Source: Dugong dugon
Lineage: Eukaryota > Chordata > Mammalia > Sirenia > Dugongidae
Reading direction: 5' to 3'
Length of the DNA: 64,000 nt
Assembly: GCA_030035585.1 (NCBI GenBank)
Contig: CM057464.1
Span: 31,823,465-31,887,464, forward strand
Position numbers and translations under genes: made by a program. Below, piece by piece: positions 24,184 to 37,520 of the stretch. Each line of letters starts with the position of its first letter. Position 1 is the first letter of the stretch. Under the pieces are notes generated by a model. That model was not told the origin of the DNA. It did not search any database and saw only the letters and a program-made list of their open reading frames with translations.

Positions 24184-27100
24184 ATGACTGTACTAGACTC
24201 ATACTTATCAATGATTACGCTGAACATAAATGGACTAAATGCACCAATAAAAAGACAGAGAGTGGAAGAATGGGTAAAAAAAACATGCTCTATCTATCTG
24301 CTGCCTACAAGAGACAAGCCTTAGACTCTAAGACACAAGCAAACTAAAACTCAAAGGATGAAAAAAATATATCAAGTAAACAACAATCAAAGAACAGCAG
24401 GAGTGGTAATATTAATCTCTGACAAAACAGACTTTAAAGCAAACTCCACCACAAAGGATAAGGAAGGACACTATGTAATGATTCAAGGGTCAATACCCCA
24501 GGAAGACGTAACCATAATAAATATTTACGCACCTAATGACAGGACTCCAAAATACATAAAACAAACTCTAACAGCATCGAAAAGAGAAATACACAGCTCC
24601 ACAATAAGAGTAGGAGACTTCAACAAACCACTTTTGGTGAAGGACAAAACATCCAGAAAGAAGCTTAATAAAGACAAGGAAGATCTAAATGCCACAATCA
24701 ACGAACTTGATCTGATAGATATATACAGAATATTCCACACAATAGCAGCCAAGTATACTTTCTTTTCCAGTGCACATGGAACATTCTCCAGAATAGACCA
24801 CATATTAGACCATAAAGCAAGACTTAAAAGAATCCAAAACATTGAAATATTGCAAAGCATTTTATCTGGTCATAAAGCCATAAAAGTAGAACTCAGTAAC
24901 AGAAAAAGCAAGGGAAAAAAATCAAATATGTGGAAACTGAACAATATCTTGCACAAAAACTGCTGGGTTATAGAAGAAATTAAGGATGGAATAAAGAAAT
25001 TCATAGAATCAAATAAGAATGAAAATACATCCTACCAGAACCTTTGGAACTCAGCAAAATTGTACTCCAACAAATTTGAAAACCTAGAGAAAATGAAGAA
25101 GTTTCTAGAAACACACTACCTACCTAAACTGACACAAATCGAGGTAGAACAACTAAATAAACCCATAACAAAAGAAGAGATTGAAGAGGTAATTTAAAAA
25201 ATCCTAACATAAAAAAGCCATGGCCCTGATGTCTTCACTGGACAATTCTACCAAACTTTCAGAGAAGAGTTAACACCACTACTACTAAAGGTATATCAGA
25301 GCATAGAAAAGGATTGAATACTCCCAAACTCATTCTATGAAGCCAGCATAACCCTGGTACCAAAACCGGGTAAAGACACCACAAAAAAAGAAAATTACAG
25401 AACAATATCCCTCATGAACATTGACACAAAAATCCCCAACAAAATTCTAGCCAATACAATTCAGCAACATATCAAAAAATAATTCACCATGATCAAGTGG
25501 GATTTATACCAGGTATGCAGGGATGGTTCAACATTAGAAAAACAATCAGTATAATCCATCACATAAATAAAACAAAAGACAAGAACCACATGACCTTATG
25601 AATCAATGCAGAAAAGGCATTTGACAAAGTCCAACACACATTCATGATAAAAACACTCAACAAAATAGGAATAGAAGGGAAATTCCTCAGTATAATAAAG
25701 GGAATTTATACAAAACCGACGGTCAACATCATCCTAAATGGAGAAACTTTGAAAGCATTCACCTTGAGAATGGGAACCAGACAAGGATGCCCTCTATCAC
25801 CACTCTTATTCAACATTGTGCTGGAGGTCCTAGCCAGAGCAATTAGGCTAGAAAAACAAACAAAGTGCATCCAAATTGGTAAGGAAGATGTAAAAGTATC
25901 TGTATTTGGAGAGGATGTGATCTTATACACAGAAAACCCCAAAGAATCCACAAGTAAACTACTGGAACTAATAGAAGATCTCAACAAAGTTTCAGGATAC
26001 AAGATAAACATACTAAAATCAGTTGGATTCCTCTACACCAACAAACAGAACTTCCAAAAGGAAATCACCAAATCAATACCACTTACAACAGCCTCTAAGA
26101 AGATGAAATACTTAGGAATAAATCTAACCAGAGACGTAAAAGATCTATACAATGAAAACTACAAGACACTACTTCAAGAAACCAAAACAGACCTGCATAA
26201 ATGGAAAAACATAACTTGCTCATAGACAGGAAGACTCAACATTGTGAAAATGTCAATTCTACCCAAAGCAATCTACAGATACAATGCAATTGATCAACAT
26301 TCCAATGACATTTTTTAATGAGATGGAAAAACAAATCACCAACTTCATATGGAAAGGGAAGAGTCCCTTGAATAGTAAAGCATTACTGAAGAAGAAGAAC
26401 AAAGTCGGAGGCCTCACACTACCTGATTTTAGAACCTATTATACTGCCACAGTAGTCAAAACAGCCTGGCACTGGTACAACAACAGATACACAGACCAAT
26501 GCAACAGAACTGAGAATCTAGACTTAAATTCATCCACCTGTAAGCAGCTGATATTTGACAGAGGCCCGAAGTCTGTTAAACGAGGAAAAGACAGTGTCTT
26601 TAACAAATGGTGTTTGCATAACTGGATATCCATCTGCAAAAAAATGAAACAAGATCCATACGTCACACCATGCACAGAAACTAACTCAAAATGGATAAAA
26701 TACCTAAATATAAAATCTAAAATGATAAAGATCATGGAAGAAAAAATAGGGACAATGCTAGGAGACCTAATACGTGACATAAACAGAATACAAACCATAT
26801 GTAACAATGCACAAACACCAGAAGAGAAACTAGATAACTGGGAGCTCCTAAAAATCAAACTCTTATGCTCATCAAAAGACTTCACCAAAAGAGTCAAAGA
26901 CAACCTACAGACTGGGAAAAAATTTTTGGCTACAACATATCCAATCAGGGTCTAATCTCTAAAATCTACAAGATACTGGAAAACTTCAACCAGAAAAAGA
27001 CAAATAACCCAATTAAAAAAATGGGCAAAGGACAAGAACAGACGCTTCACCAAAGAATACATTCAGGCAGCTAACAGATACATGAGGAAATGTTCAAGAT

Positions 27101-27630
27101 CATTAGCCGTTAGAGAAATTCATATCAAAACCATAATGAGATACCATCTCATCCCAACAAGGCTAGCATTAATCCAAAAAACACCAAATAATAAATGTTG
27201 GAGAGGTTATGGAGAGCCTGGAACACTTATACACTGGTGGTGGGAATGTAAAATGGCACAACCACTTTGGAAATTGATTTGGCACTTCCTTAAAAAGCTA
27301 GAAATAGAAGTGCCATAGGATCCAGCAATCCTACTCCTTGGAATATATCCTAAAGAAATAAGAGCTGTCACACAAAGAGATATATGCACACCCATGTTCA
27401 TTGCAGCACTGTTCACAATAGCAAAAAGATGGAAGCAACCTAGGTGCCCATCAACGGATGAATGGATAAACAAATTATGGTATAATCACACAATGGAATA
27501 CTATGCAATGATAAAGAACAATGATGAATCTGTGAAATATCTCACAACATGGATGAGTCTGGAAGGCATTATGCTAAGTGAAATTAGTCAGTTGCAAAAG
27601 GACAAATATTGTATTTGACCACTATTATAA
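24184..27630 (+). pseudogene. L1-C ORF2, broken, with an in-frame linker deletion
   Basis: Start ATGACTGTACTAGACTC. The endonuclease shows MITLNINGLNAPIKR (24209), VGDFNKPL (24610) and SRIDHILDH (24789). The 279-codon frame 24358-25197 reads across a 375-bp (125-residue) deletion relative to L1-D, between the endonuclease and the reverse transcriptase. The RT block (25644-26225) has [14 protein letters not shown], but the catalytic FADD is FGED. The 223-codon frame at 26284-26955 covers the region after the RT, and the Cys-rich motif CWRGYGEPG (27198) has lost one cysteine. Other stops and frameshifts separate these blocks. Confidence 0.9.
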
Positions 27631-28637
27631 AAACTCAAGAGAATGTTTAAACACAGAAGAAAACATTCTTTGATGGTTACAAGGGTGGGGAGGGAGGAAG
27701 AGGGGAATTCACTAACTAGATAGTAGACAGATTTATCTTAGGTGAAGGGAAAGACAACACACAATACAGGGGAAGTCAGCACAACTGGACTAAACCAAAA
27801 GCTAAGAAGTTTCTAGAACACAACCAAACACTTTGAGGGACAGAGTAGCAGGGGTGGGGGTCTGGGGACCATGGTTTCAGGAGACATCTAGGTCAATCGG
27901 CATAACAAAGTTTATTAAGAAAATGTTCTGCATCTCACTTTAGTGAGTGGCATCAGGGGTCTTACAAGCTAGCAAGCGGGCATCTGAGATGCATCAATTG
28001 ATCCCAAACCACCTGGAGCAAAGAAGAATGAAGAACACCAAAGACTCAAGGAAAATATTAGCCCAAGAGACAAAAAGGGCCACATAAACCAGAGACTCCA
28101 TCAGCCTGGGACCAGAAGAACTAGATGATGCCTGGCTACCACCAATAACCTCCCTGACAGGGAACACAACAGAGAGCCCCTGACAGAGCAGGAGAAAAGT
28201 AGGGTGCAGAACTCAAATTCTAGTAGCAAGACCAGACTTAATGGTGTGACTGAGACTAGAGGGACCCCAGAAGACATGGCCCCTGGACTCTCTGTTAACC
28301 CAGAACTAAAACCATTCCTGAAACCAACTCTTCAGACAAAGATTAGACTGGACTATAAAACATAAAATAATACTTGTGAAGCATGTGCTTCTCTTTTCAA
28401 GTCGATACATGAGACTAAATAGACAGCTCCTGTCTGAAGGCAAGACAAGATGACAGAAAGGCATAGGAGGTGGTTGAGTGGACACGGGAAATCCAGGGTG
28501 CAAAGAGGGAGTTTGCTGTCACGTTATAGCAATGGCAACTAGGGTCACGTAACAGTATAAGTTTTTGTATGAGAAACTAACTTGAGCTGTAAACTTTCAC
28601 CTAAAGCTCAATAAAAAAGAAAAATAAAGGAATTTGA

Positions 28638-29799
28638 ACAGGATTAAATATACCCCAAATATTGATTTTATTTGTTTGTTTATACTTTGTGCAGTATGAG
28701 AGTTGCTGTAAATGAGGTGGAAAACCTTTCTTCCTATACTCAGTTTAAAAAACACCACGACTTTCTCATATGCCCTCAAAGTTGAGTTTGTTTGTTTTAC
28801 TGTGTTTAGCGAAGTTCTTGTTTTATGAAGTTAATTATCAGTGCTGGGGGATGCCAACCTCACCTGGAATAAGAATCACTGTCTGCCTTTCAGAATACTT
28901 TCAGAATGACAGATTCCACAAGTCTGTAACACCGCTGGTATATAACTGATGAAAATTCCCCAGCTTCGATGGACCAAAGCTGTGATTTCCCATACAAAAC
29001 ATATTGAAACAGTCTTCTGTCATCACCTGCTATTGCTGGGACGGATCCTCGGCCTATGCATCTCCATGGGGATCCTCATTGTGCCGCACTCTCTGAGCAA
29101 ATTCAAAAAACTCACCACCTCTTTGGCAAGGTGTGAACATATCCCATCATTATCCATTAGTTACTGAGCACTAGCAGGGCACCTGGCGCCCATTATGACA
29201 GAGGGCATTTCATAGCAATTCTGGGCTTAACTAGAGCCATCATCCCCAGGGAAAGGAAAGACTACAGGTGTCAACAAGTGTTGAGAAAGTTATTAGAATT
29301 CTGCCTTCCACCCATCACTTACCCACAGATAGGGAACAACCTCTCTTGTGCTATATATGTGCTGTGTAGAAAAGAAAATCTCACTTTTGTACACACACAA
29401 AGAAGCCCAGGGTATAAGCATCTTCCTTCTCCAAATTTTTACCTCTCGTAAGATGAACAGAATCTAACCCATTAGAATGAAATAAGTAAAATGAGATGAA
29501 CATTGTCCAATATAATTAAGACACTTAATATAACATTATTTCCCCCACTTTTCAGATTTGCCAGCAAAATGGTGACTAGTAACAATCAAATTTAAGATTT
29601 AGGGAGGATTTAGTGAAGACAAGTGACCATGCTGCCACCAACATGCATGAGACACAGCCATTGCTTACTCATCTATCTCATTCTGCCATATTTCCCAGTC
29701 TCAGCCTTTGATTAGCTGCTTAGGGAAATTTTACAATTTTGTAAATATCATTACACTTTAAAAAAAGTTTAATACAATTAAGTTTATGGATAGATATAT
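28638..29799. other. Spacer, no gene or known repeat recognised
   Basis: The frame at 28949-29167 (72 codons) has no domain. Composition is mixed and not obviously repetitive, so this is one of the larger candidate single-copy stretches. Confidence 0.5.
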
Positions 29800-29978
29800 G
29801 CTGCTGTTAGATGCATCAAACTGATTTTGACTTATAGCGACCCCATGTGACAGAGATGAACTATCCCATAGGTTTTTCTAGGCTTTAATCTTTAAGATAG
29901 CAGGTCTTTCTCCTGTAAAGCCACTGAGTGGGCTCAACAGCCAACCTTTCATTTAGCAGTTGAGCCAAAAGGGCTCCT
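29800..29978 (-). repeat. AfroSINE, diverged
   Basis: Antisense tail GACTTATAGCGACCCCATGT, body CATAGGTTTTTCTAGGCTTT, head remnant GAGCCAAAAGGGCTCC. Confidence 0.85.
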
Positions 29979-30317
29979 TGGATACTCAAACTTTAATCGC
30001 TTTTGACACATTGACATCAGTAATTAAAACTAAATAGTCAATCGACATACCCTATTAGTAGAAAAGAATATCATTGTTTTATCTACATTTCATATAAATA
30101 TGGTGGAAATGCATTAGAACATTACAGGCCTTATTTGTAAAGAATGCTACAAGATTTACTAGAATAGAAATGGCAGATTCATATATATTTGTATGTCTGT
30201 TGGTATGTAATTTCCCCATCATCAAAAGAAACTAATTTTCAATTATTTTTCACATTCTAGAAACTATTCTCTTTGAATTCCTTGCTGCCATTTTCTCCTT
30301 GACTCCCCTATAAACCA

Positions 30318-30405
30318 ATGAAAGGGAAAAAGAAACAAAGTAAAATAATATACAAAATAAGAAAAGAAAGTAGAATATCCATACATTTAAAAATGTTGAA
30401 GAATC
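30318..30405 (+). mobile_element. Older L1 ORF2 fragment, left of L1-D
   Basis: Translates as KIIYKIRKESRISIHL, which resembles the L1 ORF2 linker block (IRNERGDITTDPTEIKRI in relatives). It continues on the other side of L1-D at 38481, so L1-D inserted into an older L1. Confidence 0.6.
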
Positions 30406-31830
30406 GGACTCGGGGCCAAGATGGAGAAGTAGTCAGATGCTTCCAGTGGACATTTTTACAACAAAGACCTGAAAAAACAAGTGAATTGACTATTTATGGC
30501 AATCTGGGAGCCCTGAACATTAAAGGCAGAGTTGAGGTACTGGACTGACAGCGGGGGGAGGGAGAGATGGTTCGGAAGCAGCAAGGAGTTGCCAGACCTG
30601 ACCCAGCAAAACCCTGACCATTTCAGGCCTAAGCAACTCGGGAGTGAGCGGTCAGGCAGGTAAGAGGAGGTGCCTGGGAGGAGCCTTTTCTGCACCGGGA
30701 GAGACCCAGTGCCAGACAGTCTACACGGTCACCCTGAACCAGTGAGAAGCAGCCCTGGACTGGGAAAGATAAGTAATTGCATACAGCCTACCGCGCGGAT
30801 CAAAAACATCCCCCTTAGGGAAAAACTTCTCTCCCATTTACCTCCCTGCTTCTTGCTCTGCACTGGGGCCTGGACTGGGTTCAGCAATTGCTGAGTCCCC
30901 TGGGCCGGAAGTAGGATCCGTCACACACCCAGAGCAATTCCCCCTGCCTTGGAGACTGAAAAAAATAACAAACAGGGGAAAAAATAAACTGCCAGCTCCC
31001 CTAAGCCAGGAACCCAGGGTAGGCACAGGTCCTTTGTCCAGGCACAGGCATAGAGATCCACAAACTTTGAGTGCCTTTCCCCCTGCATAGACTTGTGTGG
31101 GCCCATCTCAACAGCACAAGCCCTCATTACCACAGTAAAACAGAGTATATACTGGAAGTCTAACTTCAATTGTTTCAGCTGTGAAGTGGCAGGTTCTTGA
31201 CGTTTGACATTGCTCTGCACATTAAGCAGGGTCTTCACCTACCCACATCAGGGGCCTGAGGACTAGTGGCTCCACCCACACCACCTAGCCACCTGCAATA
31301 AGGGCAAAAGAATAAGAGGTGCCCTACAGTCCTTACAGCCAACAGCATTGGGTGCTCATAGTCTAGCTGCAAAATCCACCCACCTACAGCTCCAGGGAAC
31401 AGGGACAAACCTTCCTCCTGGAAACTCGGGGGCAGCTGTCAGCCCCCTGCCTTGATCAGAGTGTGTTCTCCACTGCAGCCAGATGCCTGTGCCTACACCA
31501 ATCATCCATGCCTGTCTAGGACTATAAGTGAGACACTACACCACTTACTTGGTGGCTATCTACCCAGGCACCTGAGTTGAATCCATACAGGAGGAGTGGG
31601 CAGTCTCCTGAGATCACATACCTAGTAACAGATCTAACTACCTAGTGACAGGACATTAGAGCTTCCAAGGTGTCAATAATCAAACTAGCCCATATGAGCA
31701 GACTATTTGGGCATATCAAAACAAAACAAGAAGCTAGGACACAGCAAGCAAACATAAAATAAATAAATATAATAACTGATTGATGGCTTGGAGACAACAG
31801 TCAATATCAAATCACATAAAGATGTAATCC
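30406..31830 (+). promoter_or_regulatory. L1-D 5' UTR / internal promoter region
   Basis: Aligned along its length with the L1-C 5' UTR. It keeps a YY1-like CAAGATGGA at the start and the ETS-like CCGGAAG at 30905-30911. It has no tandem monomers. The promoter role is inferred from the L1 family. Confidence 0.68.
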
Positions 31831-32780
31831 ATGATGACTTCAGCAAGCTCCCAAAATACAAAATCCAGAAGTTTTCCAGAGGAGAAAAATTTCTTGGAAT
31901 TACCAGAGGCAGAATACAAAAGATTAATATACAGAACTCTTCAATAAATTAGGAAGGAAATTAAGAAAAACGCAGAACACACAATAGAGGAAATTAAAAA
32001 GATTAGAGAAGAGCATCATGACAAATTTAACAAGCTGCAAGATTCCATAGGGACACAGCAATCAGAAATACGGAAGATTAACAATAAAATTTCAGAATTA
32101 GACAACTCAACAGAAAGTCATAGCAGCAGAATTGAGGCAATGGAAGTCAGAATTAGTGAGACTGAAGATAAAGCGCTTGACACCAACTTATTTGAGGAAA
32201 ACTCAGATAAAAGGATTTAAAAAAAAGAAACCCTAAGAATTATGTGGGACTCTATCAAGAGGAAAAACTTATGAGTGATTGGAGTACCAGAATGGGGGGC
32301 GAAACAGAAAATACAGAGAGAATTGTTGAAGATTTGTTGGCAGAAAACTTCCCTGATAGCATGAAAGATGACAAGATATCTACCCAAGAGGCTCATCGAA
32401 CCCCACATAAGGTAGATCCCAAAAGAAAGTGAACAACACAAATTATAATCAAACATGCCAAAATCAAAGATAAAGAGAGAATTTTAAGAGCACCTAGGGA
32501 TAAACGAAAAGTCATCTACTAAGGAGAGACAATAAGAATAAGCTTGGACTACTCAGCAGAAACCATGCAGGCAAAAAGTCAGTGGGATGACATATATAAA
32601 GCCTCGAAGGAAATAAAATTGCCAGCCAAAAATTACATATCCAGGAAAACTGTCTCTCAAATATGAAAATATGCTGAAATTAGGGCATTTCCAGATAAAC
32701 AGATGTTTAGGGAATTTGCAAAAACCAAACAAAAATTACAAGAAATACTAAAGGGAATCCTCCAGTTAGAAAATCAGTAA
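31831..32780 (+). pseudogene. L1-D ORF1, broken
   Basis: Start ATGATGACTTCAGCAAGCTC. The N-terminus reads MMTSASSQNTKSRSFPEEKN. A stop follows at about residue 39, and then a clear coiled coil (EIRKINNKISELDNST, EAMEVRISETEDK). The RRM/CTD part is interrupted by the TGA at 32430-32432 that is shared with L1-C, and the ORF ends LQLENQ at 32780. Length compared with the family (~320-340 residues) is near complete. Confidence 0.87.
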
Positions 32781-33226
32781 CATCAGATAACAACCCAAGA
32801 CTAGAACACAGGACAGAACAACCAGATATCAACCTAGATAGGGACATCACAAAAGTAATCAAAGCTAAAACACTAAAAATAGGAAAACAGATGTCAATAT
32901 GTAAAAGATGACAACATGAAAACAAAAAAGAGGGACTTAAAAAATGTAGACATAGATTTTGCATACAGAGAGGAAGTCAAGGCAGATAAACAAATAAGAG
33001 ACTGGTTTAAACTTAGAAAAATAGGGGTAAATATTAAGATAACCACAAAGGAAACTAGCAATCCTAAAATTCAAAATAAAAAACTAGAAAAATATAAAGA
33101 CTCAGCAAACACAAAATAAACAACAATGAAAAAGATGAAAAGAAAATACATAAAGAAAAACGACACAGCACAGAAAATTAAGGGGAACAAAGAAACTCTG
33201 AACAGCCCACAAAATACGACATACAA

Positions 33227-36200
33227 ATGACAGCACTAAACACATACCTATCAATAATTACGCTGAATGTAAATGGACTAAATGCACCAATAAAGAGACA
33301 GAGAGTGGCAGATTGGATAGAGAAACATGATCCGTCTATATGCTGCCTACAAGAGACACACCTTAGACTTAAAGACACAAACTAAAACTCAAAGGATGGA
33401 AAAAATATATCAAGCAAACAACACTCAAAAAAGAGCAGGAGAGGCAATATTAATCTCTGACAAAATAGACTTTAAAGTAAAATCCACCCCAAAGGATAAG
33501 GAAGGACATTCTATAACAATTAAAGGGTCACAACATCAGGAGGACATAAGGATAATAGATATTTATGCACCCAATGACAGCACTCCAAAATACATAAGAC
33601 AAACACTAACAGCACTGAAAAGAGAGATAGACAGCTCCACAATAGTAGTAGGAGATTTCAACATACCACTTTCGGTGAAGGACAGAACATCCAGAAAGAA
33701 GCTCAACAAAGACACAGAAGAGCTAAATGCTACAATCAACTAACTTGATCTCATAGACATACACCGAACACTCCACCCAACAGCAGCCAAGTATACATTC
33801 TTTTCCAATGCACATGGAACATTCTCCAGAATAGACCACATATTAGGTCATAAAGAAGCCTTAACAGAATCCAAAGCATCAAAATATTACAAAGCATCTT
33901 TTCTGAACTTAAAGCCATAAAAGTAGAAATCAACAACAGAAAAAGCAAGGAAAAAAGAATCAAACTCATGGAAACTGAGCAACACCTTGCTCAAAAACTA
34001 CTGGGTTATAGAAGAAATTAAGGATGGAATAAAGAGATTGATAGACTCAAACAAGAATGATAACAAATCCTACCAGAACTTTGGGACACAGCAAAAGCAG
34101 TGCTCAGAGGTCAGTTTAGAGCAATAAATGCACACATCCAAAAAGAAGAAAGGGCCATAATCAAAACTTTAACCCTAAAGCTGGAACAAGTAGAAAGAGA
34201 GCAGCAAAAGAAGCCCTCAAGAGCCAGAAGAAAGGAAATAATAAGAATTAGAGCAGAATTCAATGAAATAGAGAATAGAAAAATAATTGAAAGAGTTAAC
34301 AAGACCAAAAGCTGGTTCTTTGAAAAGATCAACAAAATGGATAAACCATTGGCCAAACTGACAAAAGAAAAACAGAAGAGGAAGCAAATAACTTGTATAA
34401 AAAATGAGATGGGTGATATCACAACAGACTCAACTGAAATTAAAAGAATCATAACAGAATAATATGAAAAATTGTACTCTAACAAATTTGAAAACCTAGA
34501 GGAAATGGACAAGTTTCTACAAACTCAGTACCTACCTGAACTAACACAGACAGAGGTAGAAAAATTAAATAAACCCATAACAAAAGAAGAGATTGAAAAG
34601 GTAATTTAAAAACTCACAACAAATAAATGCCCTGGCCCGGATGGCTTCACTGGAGAATTCTACCAAACTTTCAGAGAAGAGTTAAAACCATTACTATTAA
34701 AGGTATTTCAGAGCATAGAAAATGATGGAATACTCCCAAACTCATTCTATGAAGCTAGCATAACCCTGATACCAAAACCAGGTAAAGACAGCACAAAAAA
34801 AAAAAAATACAGAACAATATCCCTCAGGAACATTGACACAAAAATCCTCACCAAATTCTAGCCAATACAATTCAGCAACATATCAAAATAATAATTCCCT
34901 ATGGTCAAGTGGAATTTATACCAGGTATGCAGGGATGGTTCAACATGAGAAAAACAATCAGTGTAATCCATCACATTAATAAAACAAAAGACAAGAACCA
35001 CATGACCTTATCAATCGATGCACAAAAGGCATTCAACAAAGTCCAACAGCTATTCATGATAAAAACATTCAACAAAATAGGAATAGAAGGGAAATTCCTC
35101 AGTATAATTAAGGGCATTAATACAAAACCAACAGCCAACTTCATCCTAAATAGAGAGACTTTGAAAGCATTCCCCTTTAGAACGGGAACCAGACAAAGTT
35201 GCCCTCTATCACCACTCTTATTCAACATTGTGCTGGAGGTCCTAGCCAGAGCAATTAGGCTAGAAAAAAAAAAAAAAAGATGGGCATCCAGATTGGTAAG
35301 GAAGAAGTCAAACTATCTCTATTTGCATGTAATATGATCTTATACACAGAAAACCCCAAAGAATCCATAAGAAAACTACTAGAACTAATAAAAGATTTCA
35401 GCAAAGTTTCAGGATACAAGATAAACATACAAAAATCAGTTGGCTACCTTTACACAACAAAGAGAATTTCGAAGAGGAAATCACCAAATCAATACCATTT
35501 ACAATAGCCCACAAGAAGATAAAATACTTAGGAATAAATCTAACCAGAGACATAAAAGACCTGTACAATGAAAACTATAAGACACTACTGCAAGAAACCA
35601 AAAGAGACCTGCATAAGTGGAAAAACATACCTTGCTCGTGTATAGGTAGCCTCAACATTGTGAAAATGTCAATTCTACCCAAAGTGATCTACAGATACAA
35701 TGCAATCCCGATCCAAATTCCACTGGCATTTTTTAATGAGATAGAGAAACACATCACCAACTTCATAGGGAAAGGGAAGAGGCCCCAAATAAGTAAAGTA
35801 TTACTCAAGAAGAACAAAGTGGGAGGCCTCACACTACCTGATTTTAGAACCTATTGTACCGCCACGATAGTCAAAACAGCCTGGTACTGGTATAACAACA
35901 GATACATAGACCAGTGGAACAGAATTGAGAAACCAGACAAAAATTCATCCACCTATGAGCAGCCGACACTTGACAAAGGCCCAAAGTCTGTTAATTGGGG
36001 AAAAGACAGTCTCTTTAACAAATGGTGCTGGCATAACTGGTGTCTTAGTCATCTAGTGCTGCTACAACAGAAATACCACAAGTGGATGGTTTTAATGAAG
36101 AGAAGTTTATTTCCTCATAGTCAAAGCAGGCTAAAAGTCCAAATTCAGGGCATCAGCTCCAGGGCAAGGCTTTTTCTCTCTATCGGCCTTCTTCTCTTCA

Positions 36201-37520
36201 GTGTTCCCCCAGACTAGGAGCTTCTCTGCACAGGGACTCCAGTCCAAAGGACGTGCTCTGCTCCCGGCACTGCTTTCTTGATGGTATGAGGTCCCCCTGT
36301 CTCACTGCTTACTTCTGCCTTTTATATTTCAAGAGATTGCCTCAGGATACAATCCAGTCTTGTAGATCAGGTCCTGCCTTACTAACACAACTGCCACCCA
36401 TCCTCCCTCGTTAACATCACAGAGGCAGGTTTACAACATACAGAAAAATCACAATCATGGCCTAGCCAAATTGATACACACATTTTTGGGGGGATGTAAT
36501 TCAAACCATGACAACTGGATATCCATCTGTAAAAAAATGAAACGAGACACATACCTCACATCATGCACAGAAACTAACTCATAATGGATCAAAGACTTAA
36601 ATATAAAATAGAAAACTATAAAGATCATGGAAGAAAAAATAGGGACAATGCTAGGAGCCCTAATACATGGCATAAACACAATATGAACCATAAGTAACTA
36701 TGCACAAGCACCAGAAAAGAGACTAGATAAATGGGAACTCCTAAAAATCAAACAATTATGCTCATCAAAAGATTTCAGAAAAAGAGTCAAAAGACAACCT
36801 ACAGGCTGGGAAAAAAATTTTGGCTATGACAAATCCAATCAGCAACTAATCTTTAAAATCTACAAGATATTGCAAAATCTCAACAACAAAAAGACAAATA
36901 ACCCAATTAAAAAATGGGCAAAGGATATGAACAGGCACTTCGCCAAAGAAGACATATAGGTGGCTAACAGACACATGAAGAAATGCTCATGATCATTAGC
37001 CATTACAAAAATGCAGATCAAAACTACAGTGAGATATCATCTCACCCCAATAAGGCTAGCATTAATCCAAAAAACACAAAATAATAAATGCTGGAGAGGT
37101 TGTGGAGAGACTGGAACATTTATACACTGTTGGTGGGAAAGTAAAATGGTACAACCACTTTGGAAATCCATTTGGTGCTTCCTTGAAAAGCTGATAGATG
37201 TACCATATAATCCAGCCATTCTACTCCTTGGAATATATCCTAGAGAAATAAGAGCTGTCACACGAATAGGTATATGCACACCCATGTTCATTGCAGCACT
37301 GTTCACAATAGCAAAAAGATGGAAACAACCTATGTGCCCATCTAACGATGAATGGATAAACAAATTATGGTATATTCACACAATGGAATACTACACAATG
37401 ATAAATAACAATAATGAAACTGTGAAATATTGTATAACATGGTGGAAGCTGGAACTTATTATGCTGAGTGAATTTAGTAGGTCACTGAAGGACAAATACT
37501 GTATAAGACCACTATTATAA
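33227..37520 (+). pseudogene. L1-D ORF2, broken, interrupted by a solo LTR
   Basis: Start ATGACAGCACTAAACACATA. The endonuclease shows CCLQETHLRL near 33343, VGDFNIPLS near 33650 and SRIDHILGH near 33829. The linker that is missing in L1-C is present (34097-34471). The RT shows [14 protein letters not shown] near 35188, and the catalytic FADD is replaced by FACN near 35323. The 36041-36513 LTR splits the region after the RT. The final frame 37011-37520 (169 codons) carries the intact Cys-rich motif CWRGCGETG...HCWWESK. Without the LTR and one target copy the span is about 3.82 kb, the normal ORF2 length. Confidence 0.9.
36041..36513 (-). mobile_element. Solo LTR, ERVL/MaLR type, inside L1-D
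   Basis: A 473-bp element with TG...CA ends flanked by the 5-bp direct repeat ACTGG (36036-36040 and 36514-36518), the target size of ERVL-class elements. On the minus strand it has a TATAAAAGG box and a GGAAATAAAC polyadenylation region. No internal region or partner LTR is present, so it is a solo LTR fossil. It is younger than L1-D. The retrocopy at 1072-1234 derives from the same LTR family. Confidence 0.82.

Larger units (their letters stand above)
21369..28629 (+). mobile_element. L1-C: full-length LINE-1 with target duplication
   Basis: The element starts with GAGGTGGGGCCAAGATGGCA and ends in an A-rich tail after CAATAAAAAAG. The 8-bp repeat GAATTTGA lies at 21361-21368 and 28630-28637. 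Parts: 5' UTR 21369-22778, ORF1 22779-23740, ORF2 24184-27630, 3' UTR 27631-28629. ORF2 is about 380 bp shorter than in the other copies because of an in-frame internal deletion near 25060. Both ORFs carry stops or frameshifts. Confidence 0.93.

Noticed and set aside
28949-29167. 72-codon frame in host spacer that could be an exon
   Set aside because: No domain, no convincing splice sites, and no neighbouring coding block in a compatible phase.
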